Shown one piece after another: positions 22,913 through 31,151 of a stretch of 40,550 nt of DNA. A model generated the notes under the pieces. That model saw only the letters and a list, made by a program, of their open reading frames with translations, did not search any database and was not told the DNA's origin. How positions within the stretch are numbered: the first letter of the stretch is position 1; every line of letters starts with the position of its first letter. Position numbers and translations under genes: made by a program. The DNA lies in assembly GCA_019114945.1 (NCBI GenBank), contig DXEN01000033.1, forward strand, positions 1 through 40,550, given 5' to 3'. This stretch comes from Candidatus Parabacteroides intestinigallinarum. Its GTDB lineage: Bacteria > Bacteroidota > Bacteroidia > Bacteroidales > Tannerellaceae.

Positions 22913-23365
22913 CTACTCCTTGTTTTGGGAATCGATGAGAATCGTGACCGGTCCGTCGTTCAGCAACTCCACCTTCATATCCGCCCCGAAAGAACCGGTC
23001 TGTACGGGCTTCCCCAATTGGATACCGACCTCCTCGCAAAACGCCTCGTACATCGGAATCGCAATCTCCGGCTTGGAAGCCTTCAAATAGGAGGGACGGT
23101 TGCCCTTCTTCGTGGAAGCGTGCAAAGTAAATTGGCTCACCACCAATATCTCGCCATCAACATCCACCACGGAACGATTCATAACGCCGTTTTCATCGTC
23201 GAATATCCGCAAATTGGTAATCTTCTTCGCCATCCACTCGATATCCTCTTGGTTATCCCGGTCCTCGATGCCCACCAGCACCAAGAATCCTTTCCCGATC
23301 CGGGATTTCAGCTGTCCGTCGATCGTGACGGAAGCATATCGCACACGTTGTGTAACAGTTCTCAT
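22913..23365 (-). CDS. dtd: D-aminoacyl-tRNA deacylase
   Basis: The 150-residue protein has the DTD signature SQFTLHASTKKGNRPSY and the C-terminal motif NDGPVTILID, the family's cross-subunit GP dipeptide. It releases D-amino acids (and glycine mischarged on tRNA-Ala) from tRNA in the cytoplasm. It lies 23 bases after uvrC, with the leader made of 11-bp repeats. Length is normal for the family. Confidence 0.95.
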   Translation of the reverse strand: MRTVTQRVRYASVTIDGQLKSRIGKGFLVLVGIEDRDNQEDIEWMAKKITNLRIFDDENGVMNRSVVDVDGEILVVSQFTLHASTKKGNRPSYLKASKPEIAIPMYEAFCEEVGIQLGKPVQTGSFGADMKVELLNDGPVTILIDSQNKE

Positions 23366-23366
23366 A

Positions 23367-23427
23367 TTGTTCGCAATTTGTTCGCTTGTTATTTTTCTTG
23401 TTCGCTTTTTGTTCGCTTTTTGTTCGC
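23367..23427 (-). repeat. 11-bp direct repeats across the uvrC end and the dtd leader
   Basis: TTGTTCGC (plus strand) recurs at 23367, 23378, 23398, 23409 and 23420, with 11-base steps inside each group and one 20-base step. On the coding strand the unit is GCGAACAAAAA. Copies in the coding part make the charged UvrC tail; the others lie in the 23-base dtd leader. Confidence 0.75.
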
Positions 23428-25236
23428 TACCGGCTCGCCGAACGCTTCTCGCAAGGCTTTCGCCTTCGCCTCGCCCACGACCGCTTTTAGCTCGTCGAAA
23501 CCGGCCTCCTTTATGCGCTTGACACTCTTAAAATGACGCAAAAGCAGTGTTTTCGTCTTCTCGCCGATGCCTTTAATCGAATCCAATTCGGAGCGGGTCT
23601 GTCCCTTGCTCCGCTTGTCCTTATGGAACGTGATAGCGAAGCGGTGCACCTCGTCCTGCATCCGGGTAAGCAAATGGAATAACGGACTATCCAACCGCAT
23701 CCCCACGGTGACGGGCGGAAAACCGAACAACAACTCGGAAGTACGGTGCCTGCCATCTTTCGCCAAACCCGCGATGGGAATCGACAAGCCCAACTCATCC
23801 TCCACGACGGAACGCACCACCTCCATTTGTCCCTTTCCACCGTCGGTAATGATTAAGTCGGGTAGGGGAGAGCCTTCCTCGATAGCCCGTTGATACCGCC
23901 GACGCACCACTTCCTTCATCGAAGCATAATCGTCCGGACCGACCACCGTCTTGATGTTGTACTTCCGATAATCTTGCTTGGACGGTTTTCCCATCTTAAA
24001 CACCACGCAAGCCGCCACGGGATCGCTTCCCTGTATATTCGAGTTATCGAAACATTCGATGTGTGCCGGCAATTTCTCTAAACGCAGCGCTTCCTGTATC
24101 TCTTTCAAGATACGGGTATTCCGTTGCTCCGGATTCAACTTCTCCGCCTGTTTCAAGCGGTCGATCTTAAACTGCTTCGCATTCATCTCCGAAAGGTCGA
24201 GCAACTTCTTCTTATCGCCCCGCTGGGGAACCGTAACGACGATGTTACCCAATTGAATATCCAACTCGAAGGGAACGATAATCTCCCGCGCGGTACTCTT
24301 GAAACGATTCCGCATCTCCACAATACCGAGGCCCAGCAATTCCTCCCTCGTCTCCTCCAAGCGTTTCTTATACTCGAACGTATAAGCCTGTACGATGGCT
24401 CCGTTCCCGATATGCATAAAATTGATATAAGCGGAGTTCTCGTACTCGATAATCGAGAAGACATCGATATTATGCAAGGTAGGCGGCACGACCGTCGACT
24501 TAGAACGATAATTCTCGATGACTTCGTACTTTTCCTTTACCTTCTGCGCCTCCTCGAAACGCAACTCAGCAGCCAAGGCCTGCATCTCCTCGTACAAATG
24601 CTTGCTAATTTGCGAGATATTTCCTTTAAGAATTTCCTTTACCTCCGCGATATTCCGCTGATATTCCTCCAACGACTGTAACCCCTCGCAAGGCCCCTTA
24701 CATCGCTTGATATGATACTCCAAACAGACTTTATACTGCCCGCGGGCGATGGATTCGGGCGTAAGCGGATACTTGCACGTGCGTATCGGATACAATTCCT
24801 TCAACATCTGCAACATCACCTTCGCCGTGAATACAGAAGGATAAGGACCGTAATATTGCGAACCGTCGCGCGTGATATTGCGGGTTTGATACACCCGCGG
24901 AAAATACTCGTTCTTCACGACAATAGACGGATAAGTCTTGTCGTCCTTCAGCAACACGTTGTAACGCGGCCGATATTGCTTGATCAAGTTATTCTCCAGC
25001 AACAAAGCGTCCTCCTCCGTATCGACCACGATATATTTGATATCCCGTATCTGTTTGACCAACACACGGGTTTTCTGGCTATCGTGTACTTTATTGAAAT
25101 AAGAAGAGACCCGCCGTTTCAGGTTCTTCGCCTTACCTACGTAGATAATGGTTCCCTTCGCGTCGAAATACTGGTAACATCCCGGTTTCTCCGGAATCAC
25201 CGATAAAATCGATTGTATATGCTTGTCCACCGTCAT
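23389..25236 (-). CDS. uvrC: UvrABC system excinuclease subunit C
   Basis: The 615-residue protein starts at the ATG at 25236, in an ATGA overlap with the ade stop. Domains in order: GIY-YIG nuclease (PGCYQYFDAKGTIIYVGKAK, about residues 15-95), UVR motif (EMQALAAELRFEEAQKVKEK, about 210-240), RNase H-like 5'-incision domain (ECFDNSNIQGSDPVAACVVF, about 370-530), and tandem helix-hairpin-helix (LDSIKGIGEKTKTLLLRHF, about 550-600). It makes both incisions in nucleotide excision repair. The last residues (ANKKRTKSEQEK) are encoded by 11-bp repeats and are not conserved family sequence. Confidence 0.97.
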   Translation of the reverse strand: MTVDKHIQSILSVIPEKPGCYQYFDAKGTIIYVGKAKNLKRRVSSYFNKVHDSQKTRVLVKQIRDIKYIVVDTEEDALLLENNLIKQYRPRYNVLLKDDKTYPSIVVKNEYFPRVYQTRNITRDGSQYYGPYPSVFTAKVMLQMLKELYPIRTCKYPLTPESIARGQYKVCLEYHIKRCKGPCEGLQSLEEYQRNIAEVKEILKGNISQISKHLYEEMQALAAELRFEEAQKVKEKYEVIENYRSKSTVVPPTLHNIDVFSIIEYENSAYINFMHIGNGAIVQAYTFEYKKRLEETREELLGLGIVEMRNRFKSTAREIIVPFELDIQLGNIVVTVPQRGDKKKLLDLSEMNAKQFKIDRLKQAEKLNPEQRNTRILKEIQEALRLEKLPAHIECFDNSNIQGSDPVAACVVFKMGKPSKQDYRKYNIKTVVGPDDYASMKEVVRRRYQRAIEEGSPLPDLIITDGGKGQMEVVRSVVEDELGLSIPIAGLAKDGRHRTSELLFGFPPVTVGMRLDSPLFHLLTRMQDEVHRFAITFHKDKRSKGQTRSELDSIKGIGEKTKTLLLRHFKSVKRIKEAGFDELKAVVGEAKAKALREAFGEPVANKKRTKSEQEK

Positions 25237-26870
25237 ATAAATAAAGAGGTAAATTGGCAACGTTCGCCATCGAACAATCCTTTATCGCTCAGCTTTAACG
25301 CGGGTATCACCAAGAGAGCCATGAAAGAAAGCGTCATTTGCAACGATTCCATCGGCGTGCCCAAACATTTGATCTTTGCCTCGATTTCCTGATAACGACG
25401 ACAAACCTCCGCCAGCGGCCGGTCGCTCATTAATCCCCCTATCGGTAGTGGCAGGAAAGAAACCTCGTCCATACAACTAACCGCAATGCCACCTTTCGCC
25501 CGTATCACCGCATTGATCGCCTGCGTCAACTCGAAATCCGTCGCGCCAACGGCGATAATATTGTGACTATCGTGCGCGATACTTTGCGCGACCGCTCCCA
25601 GCCGCAACCCCATTCCCCGGATAAAAGCCACGACCGGCGGAGCCGTATGATAACGGTTCACGACCACCAACTTCAATAAATCCTGTTGGGGATCCGCTTC
25701 CACGAAACCATCGAAAGTACGCACCGGAAGGATCTCTTCCTGCGTAACCAACGAACGATCCTCGCAAACGATTACCCGCATCTGTTTTCCTTTCGCCTTT
25801 ACCTCCAATTGCTCGAAAGAGATCGGCCGTGCGTGAAAATGATTACATGGCGTCGGAATAGAGTAGGGGAGCGTGCAATCGTTTCCGTCGAATACGCATT
25901 GTCCCTGGATATACGTAGCGAGAACCTTCCATTCCGCCAGATTATTTACTTGAATGAAATCCGCCGAATCGCCCTCTCGTAAAAATTCCATAGGAATCTT
26001 ATAATGCATTGCCGGATTATAAGAAGCCGCCCGCAGTACATCGTAAAGATCATATCCCAGCTCTAAAGCTTTCCGTACCAACCTGTCGATATGTCCTTCC
26101 CGCAAGAATCCCGGATGAGCGTCGTCCGTACAGAACATCACAAGCTCCGGATATTCTCTCAATAAAGGATGAAGCGCATCGAAATTCTTGGCGGCGCTTC
26201 CTTCCCGGATCAGCACATGCATACCTAACCGACATTTCTCACGACCCTCTTCCAGCGAAATCGTCTCGTGATCTGTCGATACACCCGCCTGTATATACTT
26301 AGCCAACGCATCTCCCGCCGCCAAAGGGAAATGCCCATCAACCGGCTTGCCTACCGCACGAGCGGCTTCGATCTTCCCCATCACTTCCGGATCTCCATTC
26401 AATACGCCGGGAACATTCATCATTTCCGCCAAGAAACGCACATCCTCCCGTCGCAATAATCGGGCTGTCTCCGTGGCATCTATCGTGGCGCCAGAAGTCT
26501 CCCACGGTATTGCCGGCACGCATGAAGGAACGCCGAACCACATATAGAAAGGAATGTCCTTCGCGTTCTCTATCATATAATCGATACCGGCCGTACCCAT
26601 TACGTTCGCGATCTCGTGCGGATCTGCCACGGCACCAATGCTACCATGACGCACCACCTCATTGACAAAAGCCGCCGGTGTAACCATAGCGCTTTCGATA
26701 TGGACATGGGCATCGATGAAACCCGGCAGGAGGAAAGACCCCTCTTCCCGGCCGGTAGGCATTATCCGCTCGATACGTCCGTCGCGGATAAGAAGTTCCG
26801 CCCCATACGTCTTACGCTGAATAATATCCACCACATTCCCTCGCATAACCAGTGTTTTAGCTTCGTTCAT
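25233..26870 (-). CDS. ade: Adenine deaminase
   Basis: The 545-residue amidohydrolase-family protein has the metal-binding HVHIES segment in the N-terminal third and the conserved C-terminal stretch MALLVIPALKLSDKGLFD of the AdeC family. It deaminates adenine to hypoxanthine in the cytoplasm. I chose the ATG at 26870 (MNEAKTLVMRGNVVD); the in-frame TTG at 26906 would translate through the parS-like site and is unlikely. Its stop overlaps the uvrC start by ATGA. From memory, related Bacteroides clusters carry apt (adenine phosphoribosyltransferase) at this place, so this lineage may route adenine differently. Confidence 0.93.
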   Translation of the reverse strand: MNEAKTLVMRGNVVDIIQRKTYGAELLIRDGRIERIMPTGREEGSFLLPGFIDAHVHIESAMVTPAAFVNEVVRHGSIGAVADPHEIANVMGTAGIDYMIENAKDIPFYMWFGVPSCVPAIPWETSGATIDATETARLLRREDVRFLAEMMNVPGVLNGDPEVMGKIEAARAVGKPVDGHFPLAAGDALAKYIQAGVSTDHETISLEEGREKCRLGMHVLIREGSAAKNFDALHPLLREYPELVMFCTDDAHPGFLREGHIDRLVRKALELGYDLYDVLRAASYNPAMHYKIPMEFLREGDSADFIQVNNLAEWKVLATYIQGQCVFDGNDCTLPYSIPTPCNHFHARPISFEQLEVKAKGKQMRVIVCEDRSLVTQEEILPVRTFDGFVEADPQQDLLKLVVVNRYHTAPPVVAFIRGMGLRLGAVAQSIAHDSHNIIAVGATDFELTQAINAVIRAKGGIAVSCMDEVSFLPLPIGGLMSDRPLAEVCRRYQEIEAKIKCLGTPMESLQMTLSFMALLVIPALKLSDKGLFDGERCQFTSLFI

Positions 26871-26889
26871 CTGAATATCTTCTTTAATA

Positions 26890-26905
26890 TGTTTCACGTG
26901 GAACA
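26890..26905 (-). promoter_or_regulatory. parS: parS-like centromere site
   Basis: The 16 bases TGTTTCACGTGGAACA have the reverse complement TGTTCCACGTGAAACA, which fits the bacterial ParB-binding consensus TGTTNCACGTGAAACA exactly. It is the only such site I find in the window. It lies in the 41-base gap between the mnmG stop and the ade ATG, so it is not constrained by a protein. ParB would load and spread here to position the chromosome. Confidence 0.8.
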
Positions 26906-26911
26906 ATTATC

Positions 26912-28789
26912 TTACCTACCTAACAAAACCAACAATATATTAATATCGTTTGGCGAGATACCAGGAATACGGCTTGCTTGCGCGATCGTTTCCGGATCGA
27001 TGCGAGTCAGCTTTTGCCGAGCCTCCGTAGATAACGATTGGATGCTGTTATAATCGAACCGTCCTTTGATACGGATATTCTCCAAGCGATTAATCTTATC
27101 CGCGATTATCTGTTCCCGCTTGATATAGCCGCTATATTTCATTAATATCTCCGCCGCCTCGACAATCTCCTCCTTCCGGGATGCCGGTACCTTATCCAAC
27201 TCCACTTGAAGCGCCGGTACTAATTCCGCTAAATTTGTCAACGAGATTTGCGGGCGGAGCAATACGTCCACTAATTTGCAGCCGTGGGTGAGGGGAGTTG
27301 TCCCCAAGCGCTCCAAACCATTATTTATATAAGCGGGCTTCACTGAATAATTCTCCACGAAACGGACAATCGCATCACGAATCGTTTTCTTCTCTTCCAG
27401 CAAATCGTATCGCGAGCGGGTAGCCAATCCCAATTGATAGGAACGCTCCGTTAGCCGCATATCCGCGTTGTCCTGCCGAAGCAAAATCCGATACTCCGCC
27501 CGTGAGGTAAACATCCGGTAAGGCTCGTCCACGCCTTTCGTGACCAAGTCGTCTATCAACACACCGATATACGCCTCGTCCCGCCGCAACGTGAAGGGCT
27601 CGCCTCCGTGGCAATTGATGTGGGCATTAATTCCCGCCACCAAACCTTGTCCGCCCGCTTCCTCATAGCCGGTTGTCCCGTTAATTTGTCCGGCGAAGAA
27701 GAGATTCCGGATTTGCTTCACTTCCAAAGTATGCCTCAATTGCGTCGGGTCGAAGAAGTCGTACTCGATCGCATAGCCGGGGCGGTAAATCTGCACGTCG
27801 CGGAACGCCGGGATCGCCTGAAGCGCCCGGAGTTGTATATCCAAAGGCAGGGAGGAGGAGAAACCATTCAGGTAATATTCCCGCGTCGTCTCGCCCTCTG
27901 GCTCCAAGAATAATTGGTGTTGTGGTTTGTCCGCGAAAGTGACGATTTTCGTCTCGATACTGGGACAATACCGCGGGCCGATACTTTTAATCTGTCCGTT
28001 ATACAACGGGGAGTCGGGGAGGCCTTCCCGCAGGATCGCATGGCAAGCCTCGTTCGTAAAGGTCGTCCAACAGGAAAGCTGACGCAACCGCCGGCGCTCG
28101 GTGTCTAAATAAGAAAATTGATGGAAATCGTTTTCGCCGGGCTGCTCGGTCATCTCCTCGAAATGTACGCTTCGTGCGTCGATGCGCACAGGTGTACCGG
28201 TCTTCATCCGATCGGTACGGATACCTAATGACCGCAATTGCTCAGTCAAGCCGGTCGAAGCAGGTTCGGCGATGCGCCCGCCCCGTATCTGGGTCTTTCC
28301 GATATGCATCAACCCATTCAGGAAAGTACCGTTGGTCAGCACGACCGCTTTCGCCCGGAACTCCACGTTCATACCCGTACGCACACCCCGCACCTCGCCA
28401 TCTTCCAGCAAGAGCTCGCGCACGTCATCCTGCCACATGAACAGATTAGGGATGTTCTCCAAGATACCACGCCAACATTCGATGAAACGAGCCCGGTCGC
28501 TCTGTGCCCGTGGACTCCACATCGCCGGTCCCTTGCTCCGGTTCAACATCCGGAACTGAATAGCGGTGCGATCCGTCACGATTCCCATATAACCGCCCAG
28601 TGCATCGATCTCGCGAACGATTTGCCCTTTAGCGATCCCACCGACCGCCGGGTTGCAACTCATCTGGGCGATCTTGTTCATGTCCATCGTGATCAAGAGC
28701 GTCTTCGAACCTAAATTAGCAGCGGCGGCAGCGGCCTCGCAACCCGCGTGACCCGCGCCTACCACGATTACGTCGTAATTAAAAGTCAT
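26912..28789 (-). CDS. mnmG: tRNA uridine-5-carboxymethylaminomethyl(34) synthesis protein MnmG (GidA)
   Basis: The 625-residue FAD protein starts with the dinucleotide-binding motif VGAGHAGCEAA and continues with MSCNPAVGGIAKGQIVREIDALGG. GPRYCPSIETKIVTF and TGYEEAGGQGLVAGINAH are the two family signatures. With MnmE it modifies U34 in the wobble position of several tRNAs. A C-terminal helical domain (about 480-625) contacts MnmE and tRNA. It leads the cluster mnmG-ade-uvrC-dtd-mazG-deoC. A TATCTTCG-type element lies upstream near 28815-28825 on the minus strand. mnmG is often near the replication origin, in keeping with the adjacent parS-like site. Confidence 0.97.
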   Translation of the reverse strand: MTFNYDVIVVGAGHAGCEAAAAAANLGSKTLLITMDMNKIAQMSCNPAVGGIAKGQIVREIDALGGYMGIVTDRTAIQFRMLNRSKGPAMWSPRAQSDRARFIECWRGILENIPNLFMWQDDVRELLLEDGEVRGVRTGMNVEFRAKAVVLTNGTFLNGLMHIGKTQIRGGRIAEPASTGLTEQLRSLGIRTDRMKTGTPVRIDARSVHFEEMTEQPGENDFHQFSYLDTERRRLRQLSCWTTFTNEACHAILREGLPDSPLYNGQIKSIGPRYCPSIETKIVTFADKPQHQLFLEPEGETTREYYLNGFSSSLPLDIQLRALQAIPAFRDVQIYRPGYAIEYDFFDPTQLRHTLEVKQIRNLFFAGQINGTTGYEEAGGQGLVAGINAHINCHGGEPFTLRRDEAYIGVLIDDLVTKGVDEPYRMFTSRAEYRILLRQDNADMRLTERSYQLGLATRSRYDLLEEKKTIRDAIVRFVENYSVKPAYINNGLERLGTTPLTHGCKLVDVLLRPQISLTNLAELVPALQVELDKVPASRKEEIVEAAEILMKYSGYIKREQIIADKINRLENIRIKGRFDYNSIQSLSTEARQKLTRIDPETIAQASRIPGISPNDINILLVLLGR

Positions 28790-28866
28790 TCTTCTATTCC
28801 CGTTTATTTTACGCGAAGATAGCGAGTGTTAGCGAAAGATTTGCCCTATTATATGCAACTTTTGCG

Positions 28867-28874
28867 TACCTTTA
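28867..28874 (+). promoter_or_regulatory. Possible -7 element TACCTTTA for the beta-barrel gene
   Basis: Seven of eight bases fit TAnnTTTG, with TTTG at 28840-28843 (23-base spacing, slightly long). The leader would be about 30 bases. Confidence 0.35.
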
Positions 28875-28911
28875 CGCATCTACTATTATAGAACATTTAT
28901 ACTTAATTATC

Positions 28912-29562
28912 ATGAAAAAAATCGCCATTTTACTCGCTTTCCTTATCGCCTCATGGATAGGTGCGCATGCGCAGGAGTTTCATTTCATTCCTCGGATTGG
29001 TTTGAACTTATCCTCTCTTTATCCAATCGAGAGTTATCGGAGTATGCAAGCGGGACTGAATATCGGTGTGGCGGAAGAAATCCGTTTCAGCCGGCTTTTC
29101 GCCTTGGAGCCGGGTATCTATTATTCCATGCAAGGTTATCGGCGTGACTATTCCCGGGACGGGAACGCTTGCTTGAAAGCCGACTACCTGAATATTCCCG
29201 TCTACGCCAAATTCTATCTTTGGCAAGGATTCCACCTCTTCGCCGGACCGCAAGTCAGTTTCAACGTACGGGCGAAAGCGACCGATTATATATTCTCGTC
29301 ATCTTTGTGTCCACCTTTTATGGATGAAGAGTACCATGACGCATCCGGCGATATCCGGGAAGAAATCCGTAACTGCGGCTTCTCCCTTGTGATGGGAGCG
29401 GGATATACGTTTGATTGGGGATTGGTCGTTTCCGCCAATTACATATTAGGCTGCACACCTTTCTTCTCTGATACGAATGATTTTTTGACTGGTGGGAGTT
29501 CTTATTTTCAAGGAAAAGGCCAGAACAGTGTTCTACAGATTAATGTAGGATGGAGGTTTTGA
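28912..29562 (+). CDS. Outer-membrane beta-barrel protein, PorT/OMP_b-brl-like
   Basis: The 216-residue protein has a signal peptide (MKKIAILLAFLIASWIGAHAQ) followed by alternating strands (FHFIPRIGLNLSSL, FALEPGIYYSMQGY, YLNIPVYAKFYLW, FHLFAGPQVSFNV, FSLVMGAGYTFDWGLVVSANYILG) and a C-terminal VGWRF typical of proteins inserted by BAM. It resembles in layout the broken barrel at 16836-17394 (same signal peptide style and YYxxQGY segment). Function of this family is unknown. The 37 bases to the serpin gene would allow cotranscription. Confidence 0.82.
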   Translation: MKKIAILLAFLIASWIGAHAQEFHFIPRIGLNLSSLYPIESYRSMQAGLNIGVAEEIRFSRLFALEPGIYYSMQGYRRDYSRDGNACLKADYLNIPVYAKFYLWQGFHLFAGPQVSFNVRAKATDYIFSSSLCPPFMDEEYHDASGDIREEIRNCGFSLVMGAGYTFDWGLVVSANYILGCTPFFSDTNDFLTGGSSYFQGKGQNSVLQINVGWRF

Positions 29563-29599
29563 CAAATCACAAGCTTAAACTTTGAATCCGAAATCTGTA

Positions 29600-30826
29600 A
29601 TGAAAGAAAGCATCCTCTTTTGCGGACTTATGCTATACGCCCTGCTGTACGTTTCTTGCGAGGGAAGGCGGCCAGAGAAACAAGCATGGCAAGATGTCGA
29701 GTTATCGCCCGCGGAGCGACATATCGCCGAGCGAAACACGGCGTTCGCTTTCCGCTTTTTCCAAGAAGCGACACAGACGGACGCCACTTGCGTGCTATCG
29801 CCTTTGAGCGCCTCGTGCTTGCTTTCTCTGTTGATGAATGGGGCCGATGGTGATTGCCTCGCCGGAATGCGGACGGCGCTTCGCTTAGACTCCATCCCCA
29901 TGGAGACGATTAATACCTATTATAATAGACTGATAAAGGGACTGCCTTTCGCGGATCCGCTGACGGAGGTTGGATTGCATCAGTCCCTTTGGATCGAGGA
30001 AGAAGTTAACATAGAATCGACATTCCGGAAAGTCTCTCATGAGGAATACAACGCCGAGATATGCACCGTGGACTTCTCCGCTCCCGATGCCACGGAGCGA
30101 GTGAATCGTTGGTGCGCCGAGAAAACAAACAACCGCATCACGAAAGTAGTGGACACTTTTCACGGCAAAGAGCGCCTCGCTTTGCTGAACGCCCTCTACT
30201 TCCAAGGAAAATGGCAGCGGGAATTCAACAAGGAATGGACACGCCCGGAACCTTTCACCGCCTCCGATGGCACCGTTCGGCAAGTCGAGATGATGTGTCA
30301 GACGGATACGTTCCGCCTCCTACGGAACGAATATTTCGACATCGCTGAGCTACCCTATGGGAATGATTCCTTTTCCATGATACTTTTCTTACCCGCGCAA
30401 GATAAGGATTGGGAGACCTGCCGGACCTCTTTCACGACGGAGAACTGGCTTCGCTGGAGCGAGGATGGCGAGACACGGCGACTGGACCTGCGGTTGCCTC
30501 GTTTTCGGATGGAAGAGCGGTACAACTTAAGCACCGCTTTGCGGGCGCTGGGAATGGGAAAGGCATTCAACCCAAGCATCCACCATTTCCCTCGGTTAGC
30601 GAAAGGAGAACTCGGAATCGGGGAAGTACTTCAAAGCATCTTCATCTCCGTGGACGAGGGCGGCACCGAGGCCGCCGCCGCAACAATCGCTACTATCATC
30701 GCCGAGGAAGAACTGCCTCCATCATTACGACCCTATCCCTTCCATGTGAACCGCCCCTTTCTATTCCTTATCAAGGAGAACAAAACCGGAGCGATTCTTT
30801 TCATGGGGCAGGTAACAAAAATGTGA
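29600..30826 (+). CDS. Serpin, lipoprotein-like, predicted inhibitory
   Basis: The 408-residue protein starts at the ATG at 29600; an in-frame TTG at 29582 is not needed. The N-terminus is a hydrophobic leader with C20 (LLYVSC), an imperfect lipobox, so it is probably anchored to a membrane or the surface. Serpin landmarks are ALYFQGKWQREF, the hinge DEGGTEAAAAT (residues 352-362), and FHVNRPFLFLI near the C-terminus. The small-residue hinge predicts an inhibitor, not a passive fold member. Counting from the hinge puts P1-P1' at E369-E370, but the loop up to VNRPF is about six residues longer than in alpha-1-antitrypsin, so the scissile bond is uncertain. Likely targets are host or microbial serine or cysteine proteases. 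Confidence 0.93.
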   Translation: MKESILFCGLMLYALLYVSCEGRRPEKQAWQDVELSPAERHIAERNTAFAFRFFQEATQTDATCVLSPLSASCLLSLLMNGADGDCLAGMRTALRLDSIPMETINTYYNRLIKGLPFADPLTEVGLHQSLWIEEEVNIESTFRKVSHEEYNAEICTVDFSAPDATERVNRWCAEKTNNRITKVVDTFHGKERLALLNALYFQGKWQREFNKEWTRPEPFTASDGTVRQVEMMCQTDTFRLLRNEYFDIAELPYGNDSFSMILFLPAQDKDWETCRTSFTTENWLRWSEDGETRRLDLRLPRFRMEERYNLSTALRALGMGKAFNPSIHHFPRLAKGELGIGEVLQSIFISVDEGGTEAAAATIATIIAEEELPPSLRPYPFHVNRPFLFLIKENKTGAILFMGQVTKM

Positions 30827-30837
30827 AAGCGGCAAAC

Positions 30838-31071
30838 CTATTTAATAATAGTTCGCACTCGCCCATCTTTAAAGAACAGGTAGAAAGAACTGGTATACAT
30901 CCATTGGATTTCTCCATTGGTCTCCATAATGCTTTGCGGCTTGCCGAAAGCCAATCGGCACTCATCCTCATTCATGCCCTCGACAGGTTTACGGATCGCT
31001 ATCTCATCCCAATGTGTGATTACAGACAATGCATTAGAGGATACAAAATCAAATCCTTTGGGAATTGACAC
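30838..31071 (-). pseudogene. Probable C-terminal remnant of a small BamE/SmpA-like protein
   Basis: A 77-codon frame (GTG start at 31071, TAA at 30838) encodes EDECRLAFGKPQSI and IQWMYTSSFYLFFKDGRVRTII. This looks like the C-terminal half of SmpA/OmlA-like lipoproteins, where a G-x-P turn is followed by a W-x-Y strand and an FKDG turn. There is no signal peptide, and an in-frame TAA lies 18 bases upstream with protein-like sequence (YTFF) running up to it, so the N-terminus seems to be missing. It converges with the serpin gene (11-base gap). It could also be a short intact hypothetical gene. Confidence 0.45.
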
Positions 31072-31110
31072 AAAAAAAGTGTATTGTTAGGTTTATCAAA
31101 AGGAATGTAC

Positions 31111-31118
31111 TACTTTTG
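31111..31118 (+). promoter_or_regulatory. -7 element TACTTTTG for fic
   Basis: Perfect TAnnTTTG, 33 bases before the ATG at 31152. Only a weak -33 match (TTAG at 31087-31090, 20 bases upstream) is present. Confidence 0.5.
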
Positions 31119-31151
31119 TTAATCACCTAATCATTATACAATAAACAAGTC

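Noticed and set aside
26871-26906. Longer adenine deaminase starting at TTG 26906
   Set aside because: It would read through the parS-like site and add a tail not expected in the family; the ATG at 26870 is adequate.
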